The notes under the pieces: model-generated
What the model was told of the DNA's origin: nothing
The model's input: only the letters and a program-made list of their open reading frames with translations
The model's database searches: none
Made by a program: the position numbers and the translations under genes
Shown here: in pieces, positions 54,206 to 56,002 of the stretch
Layout of the letters: each line of letters begins with the position of its first letter
How positions within the stretch are numbered: position 1 is the stretch's first letter
Source of the DNA: Paraphysomonas bandaiensis
Taxonomy: Eukaryota; Chrysophyceae
DNA: 56,002 nucleotides
NCBI GenBank assembly: GCA_965644295.1
Contig: CBFFRP010000260.1
Span: 1-56,002 of the forward strand
Direction of reading: 5' to 3'

Positions 54206-55814
54206 CTAGATAAATTCCATTGCATCAAGTACGGTTTTTTTCCAGATATTGGGCTTGTCAGTTTGTCCAACATAAATCACTGCGTCATCTTTAGAATTGG
54301 GGAATAGATACTTAATATCATTTGTAGAGGCTAAAATGTGCTGGCTGTACAACTTTCCAACACCATGAAGGTTCATGGAACGGTGATCATTGCGTGGTGC
54401 CCCAATATCCTCAGAGTACGCGCTGTCCTGCGAGGACAACGATGATGACCTTTGGATAACATTCGAAAGAGAGTCGAACGGGGCGCTCTCCGAACTGCGG
54501 CCACTTGTATATTGCAGTTGGTTAGTTTCCCACAAGTGGGTGGGAAGAGTACCCAGGGATCGGGGACGCAGGCTATGCCTGCTGAGAAGAGAGAAAGCAG
54601 AGGTGCAACCGAGACTCCGCGGTAAGGCATTGCGGAGAGAAATAGAGCAATCCAGCTTCTGTTGCTGAGAAGCACAGGTAGATTTCGTGGTGGTGGGGTG
54701 ATCAGAAGGGGTGGGCTTATTGCATACGACACGAGGGTGCTGTGGTAGAGACGATAACCGGGAAAGGATAGAAGGACGCTCAGTTGAAAACAAGGGTGCT
54801 TGGAAATCTTTCGTCTGACACTGATTATTTCCCTGTTCCATCCGTTGACGTTGACGCTTCCGTTTACTTGTTCTGGAGGTATATAGCCCACCAACTTCGA
54901 CGACCGTCTTCTGCTTAATGTCACGGGCCTGTAATAGTGTCTGTGCATTTAAATATAGTGGGAAGAGTTTGGAGTTAGCGACATTTGTATTACGTACCTC
55001 TGCTGCTGCACGAATATCATCGCTGCTAGGGGATGCCCTCATCGCGATCCGACTTGCGAAAGTATTTTTAGATTTTTTTAAAGTATGCAATACTTGGATA
55101 TAGACACCTATCTCGCAGCTCTTTCGTACTCTTGGCAGGAATCCGTCCACTTCCATCATTCGCACAATGCAAGCATGAACAGCTGGAACTACAGAGTACA
55201 CCCTCCTGACAACAGAAAAATGAGGTCACAAACCAGAGCGAGAGAACTAACGTTGAAGCACTCGCAATACTTCTTCAAGCACATAGACTTGCGACATCGA
55301 CAACCTGTCTTGTGAGATAGAGTAGAAACGGCTTCCTGAAATAATTTTATTAAATTAAATGTAACAATTCGACAATACCGTTTTCTTAAACTTGCAATCG
55401 AAGGCATTAGGATTCCTTTCCAAAATCACCTTCACTGCATTTTCACGAGCCTCCTCATTGCCCACAATATTCGCACAATCAATGCAATGGCAGCATGAAT
55501 TACAAACAATTTTAGCCGCAAAACATTGGCAGTACCTATTCAAGTAAAATATGTGAGATTAGAACGTGTAGTTTACAAAGTACGATCTTAGTCTCACAGT
55601 TTCAAGCATCTGGATTTTCTACAATTGCAGATCACTCTCTCCTCATCACTTTCGGCCTTAATGATCATCTCGTCCTATACAGGGCCACTTACACTGTACG
55701 ATATAAGATATAACAACATACACTGTCTGTTAAGAGGACCGTTGAATCTGATGTCTGATCACTGCAATCATCAGGCTGCTGACAGCTCATCGAGATGGAA
55801 GGAGTGGTGATCAT
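54206..55814 (-). CDS. CXC/CRC-domain DNA-binding protein (TSO1/tesmin/LIN54-like)
   Basis: Predicted complement(join(54206..54940,54998..55052,55108..55205,55252..55335,55379..55535,55598..55674,55722..55814)), 432 residues. All introns are GT-AG, 43-62 nt, in consistent phase. Two Cys-rich CXC motifs: CNCRKSRCLKLYCQCFAA with ...CCHCIDCAN, then the family linker LERNPNAF, then CRCRKSMCLKKYCECFN joined by splicing to EGVLCSSSCSCLHCAN. Such proteins bind CHR-type DNA and act in cell-cycle or developmental transcription, for example as the LIN54 subunit of MuvB/DREAM. Exon 7 is a Ser-rich tail with a basic, NLS-like KRKRQRQR. Intron 54941-54997 is 57 nt and open, so its retention would add 19 residues in frame. 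Confidence 0.85.
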
Positions 55815-56002
55815 GACTCACTACACCGCACAGCACCTACTCAAGTTGAAGGAAGTATTAAGTGACAGCAACAGTGATGGTGAGATATTTTCAAAAGGCT
55901 GTGTTGCGAATGATTCGCCTCTAATCCCTATATACACTGTACATGTGCTGGAAGGCACTGCTCACGCCATCATCATAATGTGAGACGACAAATTCCAAAT
56001 TT
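55815..56002. other. Upstream of the CXC gene, window edge
   Basis: An in-frame TGA precedes the proposed ATG at 55814. No other feature is supported; the CXC promoter should lie here and beyond the window. Confidence 0.35.

Noticed and set aside
55795-55983. 62-codon plus-strand ORF at the window edge
   Set aside because: It overlaps the first exon of the CXC gene on the other strand and shows no features; probably chance.
1-56002. tRNA, rRNA, ribosome-binding sites, operons, riboswitches or replication origins
   Set aside because: I found no cloverleaf with A/B-box signals and no rRNA-like stretch. The DNA is eukaryotic, so bacterial signals are not expected.

Overview
This is a nuclear eukaryotic window, not a prokaryotic one. 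Genes carry short GT-AG introns (43-100 nt), and LTR retrotransposons, LINE remnants, a hAT transposon and foldback elements fill much of the rest. The Pro-Thr linkers between extracellular modules and the 29-residue ankyrin-like repeats of the type GHLDVLQWLRSQ are most familiar from stramenopile protists. I infer a stramenopile-like alga or protist; no marker gene proves it.

Layout. 1-5.1 kb: decayed Ty3/gypsy and Ty1/copia fragments and AT-rich DNA. 5.2-10.7 kb: a 2.1-kb direct duplication carrying two nearly identical RHS/Crinkler-type P-loop NTPase-nuclease genes. They differ mainly in one short, completely replaced segment. 11-13.5 kb: an orphan ORF and copia debris. 13.7-16.8 kb: a single-exon F-box plus ankyrin-like repeat gene with a perfect 888-bp internal duplication. 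17-23.2 kb: LTRs, MITE-like repeats and interrupted coding remnants. 23.2-28.5 kb: a complete, very young copia element with 293-bp LTRs that look identical, a 5-bp target duplication and one frameshift in pol. 29.2-38.3 kb (minus): one giant two-exon gene, assembled here across a 65-nt intron, that joins three Kelch propellers, two LRR domains, NHL repeats and a ferric-reductase/NADPH-oxidase-like module. 38.65-44.47 kb (plus, divergent from it): a 26-exon ankyrin gene in which 23 successive exons are each exactly 99 bp and encode exactly one ankyrin repeat. 44.5-50.7 kb: nested transposons (a hAT inside a LINE remnant, next to a copia fragment). 51.7-53.2 kb: a secreted berberine-bridge-type FAD oxidase with an intron just after the signal peptide. 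54.2-55.8 kb (minus): a seven-exon CXC (TSO1/tesmin/LIN54-like) DNA-binding protein.

The cellular genes do not form a pathway that I can demonstrate. Recurrent tandem amplification is the common theme: whole genes (RHS), multi-repeat blocks (F-box/ankyrin, Kelch) and exon-intron modules (ankyrin gene). The divergent pair at 38.3-38.65 kb shares a 334-bp intergenic region. The two most unusual objects are the Kelch-LRR-NHL-reductase fusion and the one-exon-per-repeat ankyrin gene with homogenised introns. Splice structures were deduced by reading GT/AG sites and keeping frame; no transcript data were available.
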